64,000 nt of DNA, taken from NCBI RefSeq assembly GCF_024753205.1, contig NZ_JANUGZ010000006.1:62001-126000 (forward strand). The letters are read 5' to 3'. Made by a program: the position numbers and the translations under genes. This DNA is from Massilia aurea. Lineage in GTDB: Bacteria > Pseudomonadota > Gammaproteobacteria > Burkholderiales > Burkholderiaceae_D. Under the pieces are notes generated by a model. That model saw only the letters and a list, made by a program, of their open reading frames with translations, was not told the DNA's origin and made no database searches. Below, in pieces: positions 1 through 9,214 of the stretch. Within the stretch, counting starts at the first letter, position 1, and every line of letters begins with the position of its first letter.

Positions 1-1923
1 ACGACCAGCGTGGCGGCTCAGCGCGTCGCACGGCGCCTGGGCTGCGCAGTGGTGGTCAAGCCACTGGACGCGAATCAGGGCAAGGGCGTGACGGTCGATT
101 GCGCGACGCCTGACAGCGTCGAACGGGCATTCGAGCACGCGCGGCGGCACGGTCGCCGCGTAATCGTCGAACAGTACCTGCGTGGACGCGACTACCGCGT
201 GCTGGTCACGGGCGGCCGCATCGCCGCGGCATCGTGGCGGCGCCCGCCTGGCGTGACGGGCGATAGCCACTCGACGATCCGCGAGCTGGTTGAACTTGAA
301 AACCGCAACCCGGCACGGGGCGACGGGCACACGAACATCCTGACCAAGATTCCGCTCGACGCACTGGCGCTCGAGACGCTGGCCAGCCAGGGCTACGAGC
401 TCGATACGGTGCTCACGGCCGGCATCGGCGCCGACCTGCGGGGCAACGCCAACCTGTCCACTGGCGGCACCGCCGAAGACGTGACCGATCTGCTGCCGGA
501 AGAAACGCGCGACATCTGCATCCGCGCCGCACGCACGATCGGCCTGGACATCGCTGGCATCGACATCATCTGCGACGACATCGCCCTGCCCTTGCGCGAT
601 CAGCGCGGGGGCGTCATCGAGGTCAATGCCGCGCCGGGGATCCGGATGCACCAGTATCCGAGCCGCGGCGCGCCGCGCGATGCGGGTGACGCCATCGCCC
701 GTGCCCTGTTCGGCGACGACGACGGCCGCATTCCCGTGGTCGCGGTGACGGGCACCAATGGCAAGACCACCACGAGCCTGCTGATCGAGCACGTGGTGCG
801 CCTGGCCGGCCTGCGCACCGGCGTCACGACGACCAGCGGTGTGTACCTGGACGGGCAGCTGGCGTATGAAGGCGACTGCACCGGCTACCATTCGGCGCGC
901 AGCGTGCTGGGTTCGCCCGAGGTAGACTTCGCCGTGCTGGAAACGGCGCGCGGCGGCATCCTCAAACGGGGCCTGGCGTACGATCATTGCGACGTGGCGG
1001 TGGTGCTGAATGTCTCGGCCGATCATCTGGGACTGGATGGCATCGACACGATCGAGGATCTGGCCAGGGTCAAGGCGGTCGTCGCGGCCAGGGCGACGCG
1101 CGCGGTGGTGCTCAATGCCGAAGACGCGTATTGCGTGAAGATGGCGGACACGCTGGCCGACGGCGTCGAGATTATCTATTTCGCGCTCGACGCCGAAGAC
1201 CAGGTCCTGGTGCCGCACATCGAACACGGTGGCCGCGGCGTCTACCTGCAGGATTCGACGATCGTACTGGCCGGGGGCGTGAGGCACGAGGCTTTGCTCG
1301 ATGTGCGCGACATGCCCGTGTCACTGGGAGGTCGTGCGCGCTACAACATCGCCAACGCGATGGCGGCAGCGGCAGCGCTGATGGCCAGCGGCTTCAGCAA
1401 CCGCGACATCGCCGCCGGCTTGCGCGGCTTTGTATCGGACAACAAGCACAATCCGCTGCGCTCGAACCTGTACGATGTCGATGGCGTGACCGTCGTCGTC
1501 GACTACGCCCACAACTGCGCCGCCTACGCCGCGCTGGCCGAGATGGCGCGCGCCATGACGGCCGGTCGCCTGGTCGGCGTCGTAGCCGCCCCGGGCGACC
1601 GCCGCGACGCCGACCTGATCGACATCGGCCGCACCTGCGCCGCCGGCTTCGACGAACTGGTCGTCTACGACAGCGAAGCGCGTGGCCGCGCCGCGGGTGA
1701 ATCCGCAAGACTCATCGCCCGCGGCGCCCAGCTGGCAAAGATTGTGCCAGGCCACCTGCAGATCGAGCATGACGTCCACTGCGCCATCCGCCTGGGCCTG
1801 GCACGCTGCGTCCCGGGCGACGTCCTGGTCTTCGGGTGCGGCTCATCCATCTCCGAACTCACGGAAGCCCTCCGCCCCACCCGTCCGGACCTGGCGAACA
1901 AAATCGAGGCCGCCGCAATCTGA
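1..1923 (+). CDS. cphA: Cyanophycin synthetase, copy 1 (5' end outside window)
   Basis: Makes cyanophycin (multi-L-arginyl-poly-L-aspartate) from Asp and Arg with ATP. The reading frame is open from base 1, and the first visible residues align with about residue 238 of the complete paralogue at 2333-4966, so roughly 237 N-terminal residues lie outside. The visible part holds the rest of the ATP-grasp domain (Asp-side ligase) and the whole Mur-ligase-like domain with P-loop GTNGKTTT and the C-terminal region. The Mur-ligase signature DYAHNP of the paralogue reads DYAHNC here, a Pro to Cys change in an otherwise well conserved stretch. The gene ends just before a rho-independent terminator and converges on the second copy. 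Family assignment is secure. Whether this copy is fully active cannot be judged from a partial gene. Confidence 0.95.
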   Translation, partial: TTSVAAQRVARRLGCAVVVKPLDANQGKGVTVDCATPDSVERAFEHARRHGRRVIVEQYLRGRDYRVLVTGGRIAAASWRRPPGVTGDSHSTIRELVELENRNPARGDGHTNILTKIPLDALALETLASQGYELDTVLTAGIGADLRGNANLSTGGTAEDVTDLLPEETRDICIRAARTIGLDIAGIDIICDDIALPLRDQRGGVIEVNAAPGIRMHQYPSRGAPRDAGDAIARALFGDDDGRIPVVAVTGTNGKTTTSLLIEHVVRLAGLRTGVTTTSGVYLDGQLAYEGDCTGYHSARSVLGSPEVDFAVLETARGGILKRGLAYDHCDVAVVLNVSADHLGLDGIDTIEDLARVKAVVAARATRAVVLNAEDAYCVKMADTLADGVEIIYFALDAEDQVLVPHIEHGGRGVYLQDSTIVLAGGVRHEALLDVRDMPVSLGGRARYNIANAMAAAAALMASGFSNRDIAAGLRGFVSDNKHNPLRSNLYDVDGVTVVVDYAHNCAAYAALAEMARAMTAGRLVGVVAAPGDRRDADLIDIGRTCAAGFDELVVYDSEARGRAAGESARLIARGAQLAKIVPGHLQIEHDVHCAIRLGLARCVPGDVLVFGCGSSISELTEALRPTRPDLANKIEAAAI

Positions 1924-1934
1924 GCCCCAACGAC

Positions 1935-1961
1935 AAACGGCCCCAAAAGGGCCGTTTTTTT
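1935..1961 (+). terminator. Rho-independent terminator of cphA copy 1
   Basis: A 9-bp stem (AAACGGCCC pairing with GGGCCGTTT) with a short A-rich loop is followed by a run of seven T, starting 11 bases after the stop codon. It fits an intrinsic terminator for the plus-strand gene. Confidence 0.85.
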
Positions 1962-1982
1962 ACGCACCGTCAGTGCTCCGAA

Positions 1983-2318
1983 TCAATTACCCAATAATTC
2001 GACACTGACCCCAATTAAACATTGCACTAGGACCCTAACTAAAGAAACTGAACAATTAGGGTCAGTGTCGAATTGTTTGACAACTTTTTCGAATCAGCAA
2101 GCCTGCATAAGATGAGACTGCTAAATTTGGGAGAAATTGCTCAACAATTCGACTCTGACCCTAATTAAATCGTTTGCCGCAGATTTGCCATTAGAAACTG
2201 AACAATTAGGGTCAGTGTCGAATTGTTTGATAACTTTTCCAGATTGGACGGACTCGATTAGCTGAGTCCGTTTAAATCTGGAGCAATTGCTCAATAATTC
2301 TACTCTGACCCTAATTGT
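1983..2318. repeat. REP/BIME-like inverted repeat array, 150-bp period
   Basis: Two kinds of element alternate. Element A (AATTCGACACTGACCCCAAT and variants) occurs at about 1983-2017, 2132-2167 and 2282-2316. Element B, close to its reverse complement (ACAATTAGGGTCAGTGTCG core), occurs at 2043-2088 and 2193-2238. The two B copies match at 45 of 46 bases and lie exactly 150 bp apart; the three A copies are also about 150 bp apart. The spacer 2239-2281 between B2 and A3 is itself a long imperfect hairpin around GGACTC and GAGTCC. The array fills the gap between two convergent genes and carries no credible coding sequence. This is the layout of bacterial interspersed mosaic elements; no transposase gene is present in the window. 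Confidence 0.85.
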
Positions 2319-2332
2319 TCGGGATCTTTGGG

Positions 2333-4966
2333 TTAGGCGGTTTGGGCGGCGATCAGGGCGGCGCTTTCGGGGTCGGTGACGCGGATGGCGTCGATGAACA
2401 CTTGCAGGGAGGAGCCGCAGGCGAAGATCAGGACGTCGCCCGGGTTGCACAGGTCGAGGCCCAGACGGATGGCGTTGCCGACGTCGAGCTCGCGGTGCAG
2501 CGTGTCGCTGATGCCCACCACTTCTTCGGCGCCAGACAGGATCAGGTCGACCGCTTCGCCCGGTTCGCGGCCGCGGCTTTGCGATTCGTAGACCACCAGC
2601 TCGTCGAAACGCTCGCCGCAGACGCGGCCAACCTGTTCCAGGTCGGTGTCGCGGCGGTCGCCGGGCGCCGTCACGATGCCGATCAATTGACCGGGCAGCA
2701 TGCCGCGCGCCATGTCGGCCATGGCGGCGTAGGCAGCCGGGTTGTGCGCGTAGTCGACGATGACCGTCACGCCGCGCACATCGAACATATTCGTGCGCAG
2801 CGGGTTCGTGCGGCCGTTCGAGACGAACGTCGACAGGCCCGCAGCGATGTGCAGATGGTTGAAGTTGGCGGCCATCAGGCCGGCGGCGGCCGCCAGTGCA
2901 TTGGCGATATTGAAGCGTGCCAGCCCGCCGAACGAGATCGGCATGCTTTCCACCCGCAGCACGGCTTGCTGGCTGTGGCCGTCGGCCAGCACCACGGCGC
3001 CATCCTGCAGATAGGCGCCACGCCCGCCGTCTTCCAGGTGCTTGAGCATCACCGGGCTTTCCGGATCCATCGAGAAGAACAGCACTTCGGCGCCCGGCTT
3101 GACGCGGCGCGCCATCTGCACGCACAGCGCGTCTTCCGCGTTGAGCACGACCGCTTTCGAGGCCGACTGCGCCACGACAGCCTTCACCTGCGCCAGATCT
3201 TCGACCGTGTCGACGCCATCCAGGCCAAGATGATCGGCCGCGATGTTCAGCACGATCGCGACGTCGCAGCGATCGAACGCGAGGCCCCGTTTGAGGATGC
3301 CGCCACGCGCCGTTTCCAGCACGGCGACCTCGACTTCCGGTGCGCCCAGCACCGTGCGCGCCGACCAGTAGCCGGTGCAATCGCCCTTGACGACCTGCTT
3401 GCCGTCGATGAAGACGCCCTCGGTCGTCGTCACGCCCGTCACCTTGCCTGCCATGCGCGCCGCGTGCGCGACCAGCAAGGTGGTGGTGGTCTTGCCGTTG
3501 GTGCCGGTCAGCGCGATGACGGGAATGCGCCCGTCCGTATTGCCCATCAAGCCTTCGACGATGGCGTCGCCGGCATCGCGCGGCTCACCGGCGCTCGGGT
3601 ACTGGTGCATGCGGATGCCCGGCGCGGCGTTCACTTCGATGACGGCGCCCCGCTGCGCTGCGAGCGGCTGCGCGATGTCCTTGCAGACGATGTCGATGCC
3701 GGCCACGTCCAGGCCGATCTTGGCGGCGGCCCGCACGCACAGCAGGCGCGTCGATTCCGGCAACTGGTCGGTCACGTCTTCGGCGGTGCCGCCGGTCGAC
3801 AGGTTCGCATTGCCGCGCAGTTCGGCCGTGACGCCCACCGGCAGCACGCTGTCCACGTCAAAACCCTGGCGCGCCAGCATGTCGTTTGCGTGTTCATCGA
3901 GCGTGATGCGGGTCAGGATGGTCGCATGACCCGCGCCGCGCGCCGGGTTCGCGTTTTCGATCTCGACCAGCTGGCGCACCGTCAGGTTGCCGTCGCCGAC
4001 AACGTGCGCCGGGCGGCGGCACGAGGCGGCGGCAACACGGCCGCAGGCCACGAGCACGCGGTAGTCGCGTCCTTCGACATGGCGTTCGACGATCACGCGC
4101 CGGCCGAAGCCACGGGCAAATTCGAAGGCCAGCGCTACATCGTCCGGCGTCGCGCAGGCCACCGTGACGCCCTTGCCCTGATTGCCGTCGAGCGGCTTGA
4201 GCGTGACCGGCACCGCCAGGCGCCGCGCCACGCGCTGCGCCGCTTCGACGGTGGTGACCACGTCGCCCTCGGGCACCGGCACGCCGGCTTCCTTCAACAA
4301 TGCTTTCGTCAACTGCTTGTCGCTGGCGATCTTGACTGCGATGAAGCTGGTTTCGCCCGTCGTCGTCGCTTGCAGGCGCTTTTGCCGCACGCCCCAACCG
4401 AGCAGGAACAGGTTCGCTTCTTCGGTGATACGCTGGGTTGGGATACCCCGCTCGTGCGCTGCCGCTAACACAGCCGCCGTGCTGGTGCCGATCGCATAGC
4501 GCCCGGCGATGCCGCGCAGTTCTTCCAGACGCGGCTCGAGTGCGAACGCTTCGCCGCGCGCCAGCGCCGTCACCAGGCCCACCGCCAGGTCCAATGCCGG
4601 CTCGGCCAGCTTTTCGCAGGTGTACGCAACGACCACGCGGAACTGGCCCGGATGACCATTCACAGGGCGCGTACGGCCAAAGGTTGCGGGTGCGCCGGCC
4701 AGTGACTGCAGCTCGAGGGCGACGGTTTCGATCACGCGGCCCAGGTAGGTGCCGGCCGCCAGTCGCTGCGCGAAGCCGCCCGTGGCGCCATCGGACAGGC
4801 GCTCGCCGCGCAGTGCCGGCAGCAGGTCCAGCAGCGCATCGTTGAAGCCAGGGATATCCCGCGTCGAGAGGCCGTACAGGTCTTCCAGATCGAGGACGGA
4901 CAGCAGGCAGGGTGAATCGGCGTGGACGTTCGGTCCGCGCAGAAAGCGTTGTTCCAGGATTTGCAC
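2333..4966 (-). CDS. cphA: Cyanophycin synthetase, copy 2 (complete)
   Basis: Complete 877-residue cytoplasmic enzyme that polymerises Asp and Arg into cyanophycin, a nitrogen and carbon store; length is normal for the family. The N-terminal domain (about 1-160) precedes an ATP-grasp domain (about 215-470) that activates the aspartate backbone carboxylate, and a Mur-ligase-like domain with P-loop GTNGKTTT at 488-495 and DYAHNP at 738-743. A haem-oxygenase-like protein is encoded 90 bp upstream on the same strand and is probably co-transcribed. The 3' end runs into the repeat array with no clear terminator. Copy 1 converges from the other side, so the two paralogues form an inverted pair. No cyanophycinase is seen in the window. 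Confidence 0.97.
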   Translation of the reverse strand: MQILEQRFLRGPNVHADSPCLLSVLDLEDLYGLSTRDIPGFNDALLDLLPALRGERLSDGATGGFAQRLAAGTYLGRVIETVALELQSLAGAPATFGRTRPVNGHPGQFRVVVAYTCEKLAEPALDLAVGLVTALARGEAFALEPRLEELRGIAGRYAIGTSTAAVLAAAHERGIPTQRITEEANLFLLGWGVRQKRLQATTTGETSFIAVKIASDKQLTKALLKEAGVPVPEGDVVTTVEAAQRVARRLAVPVTLKPLDGNQGKGVTVACATPDDVALAFEFARGFGRRVIVERHVEGRDYRVLVACGRVAAASCRRPAHVVGDGNLTVRQLVEIENANPARGAGHATILTRITLDEHANDMLARQGFDVDSVLPVGVTAELRGNANLSTGGTAEDVTDQLPESTRLLCVRAAAKIGLDVAGIDIVCKDIAQPLAAQRGAVIEVNAAPGIRMHQYPSAGEPRDAGDAIVEGLMGNTDGRIPVIALTGTNGKTTTTLLVAHAARMAGKVTGVTTTEGVFIDGKQVVKGDCTGYWSARTVLGAPEVEVAVLETARGGILKRGLAFDRCDVAIVLNIAADHLGLDGVDTVEDLAQVKAVVAQSASKAVVLNAEDALCVQMARRVKPGAEVLFFSMDPESPVMLKHLEDGGRGAYLQDGAVVLADGHSQQAVLRVESMPISFGGLARFNIANALAAAAGLMAANFNHLHIAAGLSTFVSNGRTNPLRTNMFDVRGVTVIVDYAHNPAAYAAMADMARGMLPGQLIGIVTAPGDRRDTDLEQVGRVCGERFDELVVYESQSRGREPGEAVDLILSGAEEVVGISDTLHRELDVGNAIRLGLDLCNPGDVLIFACGSSLQVFIDAIRVTDPESAALIAAQTA

Positions 4967-5056
4967 GTTGGTGTTCCCTTGTTATCGTGTTGATGAAGCG
5001 ACGGCCGGCACACGCTCTCTACGTGTACCGGCCGCTTTGCGCACTGTGCGGACGCC

Positions 5057-6511
5057 TCAGGCGTCGAACAGTTGCGTGTACATCCGGGTGGCCATCAGGC
5101 CCACCGTGGTGTGGTGCACTTCCGGCGACAGCAGGCGCGACAGCAGTGCCATGGCTTCCTGCTTGCCGCTGCTCGCCGCCACTTGCTGTTCCAGCACGCG
5201 CAACTCGTTACCTGTATCTTGCGCGTCGGCCCCCGTGTGGCGACGGATCAGGCCACGCACCGGGAATGCCGTCCCGCGCTCGGTGCCCAGGCCATGCTGG
5301 TCGAGCGTGCGCTGGCGGGCGCGGGCGGTCAGCACGCGCGGGCCGGCAGCTTGCCCGCCGTCCGGGTGGCTCGTGATCCAGTCACGCAGCACTTGCAATT
5401 CGTAGGCATTGAAGACACCGAACATCTCGGCGCGCTCGCCTTCGACGAGGCGCCAGAAGCGGCTGTGCTCGACCGATTCACCGCGCTTGATCCAGCCAGC
5501 TTCTTCGAGCGCAGCCAGGAATGCCGGAACCTGCGCTGGCTCGGCCAGCCAGTCGTTGACCGAACGCCCGGCCACACGGCAGTAGTCCGAGTGCATGTTC
5601 TTGCCGACGACGCTTTTCGCGGCCATGATGCTGACCAGTTCTTCCTGCAGATCGAACTCGCCGATCACCGACGTGGTGCTCGCGCCCAGCTCGTTGAGGC
5701 GGTAGCCATTGACGACGCGCTGCCAGAAGGCATCGCGGTCGCCCACACGCGGCATCAGGTCGTGGACCGATTGCACGGCCTTGCGGGCGTGGCCGCTGCC
5801 AGCATTATCCACCGTGACGTGCAGCGTGAAGTAATATGGATCGATGCCCAGCTCGTTGAGCTCGTAGGACGTGATCAACAGGTGCAGCGGCAACTGCTCG
5901 TAGCCGAGGTTGTAGCCGATGATCTCCGGCAGGTAATGTTCGGCGTTATGACCCAGCGCCAGTTGCAGTGCGCCCTGCAGGAAGTGGCTATCGCTCAGGC
6001 CTGCCCAGCTGTCGCAGCCGTGCGTGGCCAGCAGCTTGCGGTACAGCGTGACGTGGTTCTTGTCCGGCAAGCCATCGCCCAGCTCTTCGAGGTAGGTCTT
6101 GATCAGCGGGTGGAAGGCGACATCATCCCACTGGCGCACCAGGCCATACAGCCAGGCACCATCGACCAGCTTGGTCGGGGCCACGCCCTTGATGAAGTAC
6201 AGCGCATGGGCGCGGGTGCTGAAGTAACGGCGCGGCGCGCCATTCTTGCGCGCAGCCAGGTATTCGCGGTATTCCTGCCCGACGACGTCGGCGCGCTCTT
6301 CGATCCACGCTTGCAGGTCATTCATATTCGATGGCAGGTCGACCGGCAGCTCGCGTGCGAGCGCGAGCTGGTCGTCGATGAACGACTTGGCGGCAGCAGG
6401 CTGCGCTGCCGGGTCGGCATACAGCGAGAAGTACAGATTCCTGGCACCCTGGCCGGTAGGCAGCGGGGCACTCTGGACGCCTGGCGCGTCGGCTAACAGC
6501 ATTGGGCTCAT
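5057..6511 (-). CDS. Haem-oxygenase-like (HDO-type) iron-containing protein
   Basis: A 484-residue, apparently soluble protein that I assign to the haem-oxygenase-like diiron/iron-containing redox family. The strongest match is the helical core at about 180-260, with Glu and His candidates in AEHYLPE, then LHVTVD and SGHARK, which resemble the Glu/His/Asp/His ligand set of that fold. The flanking N- and C-terminal segments have no recognised domain, and the protein is longer than minimal family members (about 230-260 residues). It lies directly upstream of cphA copy 2 in the same direction with a 90-bp gap, so co-transcription is likely. The family includes oxidases and lyases acting on amino acids and fatty acids. 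The substrate here is unknown, and a role linked to cyanophycin is only an inference from position. Confidence 0.7.
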   Translation of the reverse strand: MSPMLLADAPGVQSAPLPTGQGARNLYFSLYADPAAQPAAAKSFIDDQLALARELPVDLPSNMNDLQAWIEERADVVGQEYREYLAARKNGAPRRYFSTRAHALYFIKGVAPTKLVDGAWLYGLVRQWDDVAFHPLIKTYLEELGDGLPDKNHVTLYRKLLATHGCDSWAGLSDSHFLQGALQLALGHNAEHYLPEIIGYNLGYEQLPLHLLITSYELNELGIDPYYFTLHVTVDNAGSGHARKAVQSVHDLMPRVGDRDAFWQRVVNGYRLNELGASTTSVIGEFDLQEELVSIMAAKSVVGKNMHSDYCRVAGRSVNDWLAEPAQVPAFLAALEEAGWIKRGESVEHSRFWRLVEGERAEMFGVFNAYELQVLRDWITSHPDGGQAAGPRVLTARARQRTLDQHGLGTERGTAFPVRGLIRRHTGADAQDTGNELRVLEQQVAASSGKQEAMALLSRLLSPEVHHTTVGLMATRMYTQLFDA

Positions 6512-6643
6512 GTCTCGATTCTTGAAATGCGTTCTATGGACGGTACCGCATTATCCGTGCTCAGGCATGTCGAGAGAATCGGTAGGCGTGCTGTCGGCCT
6601 GTAAGATAGGGATTACAAAAATATTATCGAGTGACGCAGGTCA

Positions 6644-7258
6644 TTACGCTGCTGCGCCCAGCGCCCGCTCTGCAACCAAGCCACTGTTTGATAGCTGTAC
6701 CGGCATTGCCCCGGCATCGAGCATGCGCACAAGCGCACGCTCACCATCACCCGTATTGACGCCCACGGCGCGTATTGCTTCCGTCGCGAGCAGCACCTCG
6801 AACCCCGCCGCCAACCCATCGACCACCGTATTAAGCACGCAATAATCCGTTGCCAGGCCGCACACAGTCAGGCGCCGGATGCCGCGCTCGCGCAACGTCT
6901 CTGCCAGGCCAGTACCATTGAATGCCGAATAGGCATCGACCTCGACTGTGGTGGCCTTGGAGACCACCACGGCGTCATCGAGCTGCAGCGCGTCGGCGAA
7001 GCGCGCGCCATCGCTGCCCGCGACGCAGTGCACGGGCCACGGCCCGCCCTGGTCGGCAAACGAACAATGCAATGCGGGATGCCAGTCGCGCGACACGTAG
7101 ACCGGCAACGCATGCGTGCGGTACAGGTCGATCAGGCGATTGATCGGAGCCAGCACGGCGTCGCCTTGCGGGACGCCCAGGCTGCCGCCGGGGAGGAAGT
7201 CGACCTGCGGGTCGACGATCAGGAGGGCGTCGCCCCCACCCAGCACGATGGCACTCAT
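6644..7258 (-). CDS. pncA: Nicotinamidase
   Basis: Hydrolyses nicotinamide to nicotinate for NAD salvage. The 204-residue protein has the isochorismatase-like fold with the expected catalytic Asp16 (VDPQVDF), Lys101 (VSKATT) and Cys140 (TDYCVLN). The metal site is visible as Asp58, His60 (RDWH) and His77. The ATG at 7258 is chosen because AAAGGAAA lies just upstream in the mRNA; a longer frame reaching 7294 has no comparable ribosome site. It appears to be transcribed alone, between the permease gene and the haem-oxygenase-like gene, all on the same strand. Confidence 0.93.
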   Translation of the reverse strand: MSAIVLGGGDALLIVDPQVDFLPGGSLGVPQGDAVLAPINRLIDLYRTHALPVYVSRDWHPALHCSFADQGGPWPVHCVAGSDGARFADALQLDDAVVVSKATTVEVDAYSAFNGTGLAETLRERGIRRLTVCGLATDYCVLNTVVDGLAAGFEVLLATEAIRAVGVNTGDGERALVRMLDAGAMPVQLSNSGLVAERALGAAA

Positions 7259-7359
7259 GGTTGTTTCCTTTGCTGTTCGTTCACATGACGCCATGACAGC
7301 GTCGCCAACGAGAGCCTACCATGAAGCCCCCGCGCTGGCAGGGGCGCAACACATGCAGG

Positions 7360-8760
7360 TTACTGCGGCGTATTGTTCAGCAGCGAGTGCTTGCGTGCAT
7401 AGCCGAAGTACACAACCGCGCCGATGCTCAGCCAGATCGCGAACGCGACCCAGGTATGCCAGCTCAGGAACGACATCAGCACCAGGCAGAAGATGATCGC
7501 CAGGATCGGGATCAGCGGGACGGCCGGACAGCGGAATGCACGTGGCAGGTCAGGCCGCTTCTTGCGCAGCACGATCACGGCGATCGAGACCAGCGTGAAC
7601 GCGGCCAGCGTGCCGATATTAACCAGCTCGGCCAGCACCGTCAGTGGCACCACGGCAGCGATGAGGCCAAAGATGATGCCCACCAGCCAGGTCGCGAAGA
7701 ATGGCGTACCGTATTTCGGGTGCACCTTCGACAGGCGCGCCGGCATCAGGCCGTCACGCGACATCGCGAACAGGATGCGGGTCTGGCCGTAGGCCATCAC
7801 CAGCATCACGGTGCTCATGCCCAGGATCGCGGCCAGATCGACGAAGCCCGCGACCCAGTCTTCACCGGCCACTTGCAGCGCCAGCGACACCGGATGGTCG
7901 ACGCCCTTGAAGTCCATGTGCGGCACGATGCCGGTCATGATCGCAGCGACCACGACATACAGGATGGTGCAGATGATCAGCGAACCGATGATGCCGATCG
8001 GCAGGTCGCGTGCCGGATTCTTGACTTCTTCGGCGGCCGACGTGACGGCGTCGAAGCCGATGAAGGCAAAGAACACCAGGGCGGCGGCGCTCATCACGCC
8101 CGTCATGCCGTATGGCATGTACGGCTGCCAGTTCTCCGGCTTGACGTGGCCCACACCGACTGCGATGAACAGCAGCACGACGCTGATCTTGATGATCACC
8201 ATCACGTTGTTCAGACGGGCCGACTCGCGCATGCCGAGCGACAGCAGGAACGTGATGGCCATCATGATCAGGAACGCTGGCAGGTTGAACAGGGTCTCGA
8301 CGCCAGGGCGCGCGCCGGGGGCGGCGGTCAGCGCGTCAGGCAGCACCAGGCCGAAGCCTGACAGCAGCGACTGGAAATAACCCGACCAGCCGACCGCAAC
8401 GGTCGAAGTAGCCAGGCCGTATTCGAGCAGCAAGTCCCAGCCGATCATCCAGGCGACGAATTCGCCCAGCGTAGCGTAGCTGTAGGTATAGATGGAACCA
8501 GCGACCGGGACGGTCGAGGCGAATTCGGCGTAGCACAGCGCGGCGAAGCAGCACGCCATGGCCGCGATGACGAACGACAGCGACAGGCCGGGGCCGGCCG
8601 TGACGGCGCCGGTACCGGTCAGCACGAAGATACCGGTGCCGACGATGGCGCCGATGCCGAGCAGGATCAGGTCGGTCGGGCCGAGCACTTTCTTGAGGCC
8701 GCCCGGCTTGGCGCTTGCGGCGATCATCGCATCCAGATTCTTGGTTCTAAAAATACTCAC
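7360..8760 (-). CDS. APC-family amino-acid permease
   Basis: Inner-membrane amino-acid transporter of the APC superfamily, cationic-amino-acid-transporter-like group. The first membrane segment carries the typical GIGAIVGTGIFVLTG motif that binds the substrate alpha-amino/carboxyl groups, and about twelve hydrophobic segments follow across 466 residues. The start is taken as GTG at 8760 because GGAGAA sits about eight bases upstream; an earlier in-frame TTG at 8778 overlaps this ribosome site and is less likely. Substrate cannot be read from sequence. The upstream 454-bp gap holds a pair of GC-rich direct repeats that could be regulatory. Confidence 0.9.
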   Translation of the reverse strand: MSIFRTKNLDAMIAASAKPGGLKKVLGPTDLILLGIGAIVGTGIFVLTGTGAVTAGPGLSLSFVIAAMACCFAALCYAEFASTVPVAGSIYTYSYATLGEFVAWMIGWDLLLEYGLATSTVAVGWSGYFQSLLSGFGLVLPDALTAAPGARPGVETLFNLPAFLIMMAITFLLSLGMRESARLNNVMVIIKISVVLLFIAVGVGHVKPENWQPYMPYGMTGVMSAAALVFFAFIGFDAVTSAAEEVKNPARDLPIGIIGSLIICTILYVVVAAIMTGIVPHMDFKGVDHPVSLALQVAGEDWVAGFVDLAAILGMSTVMLVMAYGQTRILFAMSRDGLMPARLSKVHPKYGTPFFATWLVGIIFGLIAAVVPLTVLAELVNIGTLAAFTLVSIAVIVLRKKRPDLPRAFRCPAVPLIPILAIIFCLVLMSFLSWHTWVAFAIWLSIGAVVYFGYARKHSLLNNTPQ

Positions 8761-9214
8761 TACGTGTTCTCCAATCAAATAATGGTGTGGTCCCGCGTCT
8801 TGTCATTCCTGCGCCTGCCTGATGGGCGGGCACACTCCCGGGATCCTGCCTGGTGGGCCGGCTTGCCTGACCTTGAAACCGCTGCTGCTTGTACCTGTCA
8901 TCTCCAGCTTTTTTGCAGGTGTGCCAATATAACCAGAATGTTGTCTCGAATCAAAGCAATCTGCGGAAACAAGTGCAATTTACGTGCCTGCTGGCAAATC
9001 CAAAGGAGCGTTGCGTAAACAGCGCGCTGGCGTCGAGCGTTCTTGATTTCCCAGGTGCAACATTCGATAATGGGCGGTAGTCACCGCCCCAGCTCGCATG
9101 GGCCGCCTCCCGCTGTTTGGACACCGCTGTTCCCCCGCCATGAATGTCACCCCAGGACACTTGATTACCGGACTGCCCGCGCACGCGTCGGGGTGGCCCG
9201 AACTGCGGCATGGA
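8761..9214. promoter_or_regulatory. Divergent intergenic region with a GC-rich direct repeat
   Basis: No credible gene lies between the permease (minus) and the TPR-GGDEF gene (plus). Two 18-bp imperfect direct repeats, CCTGCCTGATGGGCGGGC at 8814-8831 and CCTGCCTGGTGGGCCGGC at 8845-8862, differ at two positions and are 31 bp apart, about three helical turns. They lie 54-102 bp upstream of the permease start, so they fall in its promoter or leader. No riboswitch consensus was recognised. Confidence 0.35.

Noticed and set aside
1983..2318. CRISPR array
   Set aside because: Repeats are inverted and about 150 bp apart with no uniform short spacers and no cas genes.
2121..3380. Long minus-strand open frame overlapping cphA copy 2 and the repeat array
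   Set aside because: It is another frame of cphA extended through the repeats; residues are Arg/Gly-rich and the repeat part simply translates the array.
2315..4468. 717-codon plus-strand frame antisense to cphA
   Set aside because: Antisense shadow with His/Arg/Asp-rich composition typical of reverse-frame GC bias; no ribosome site or family resemblance.
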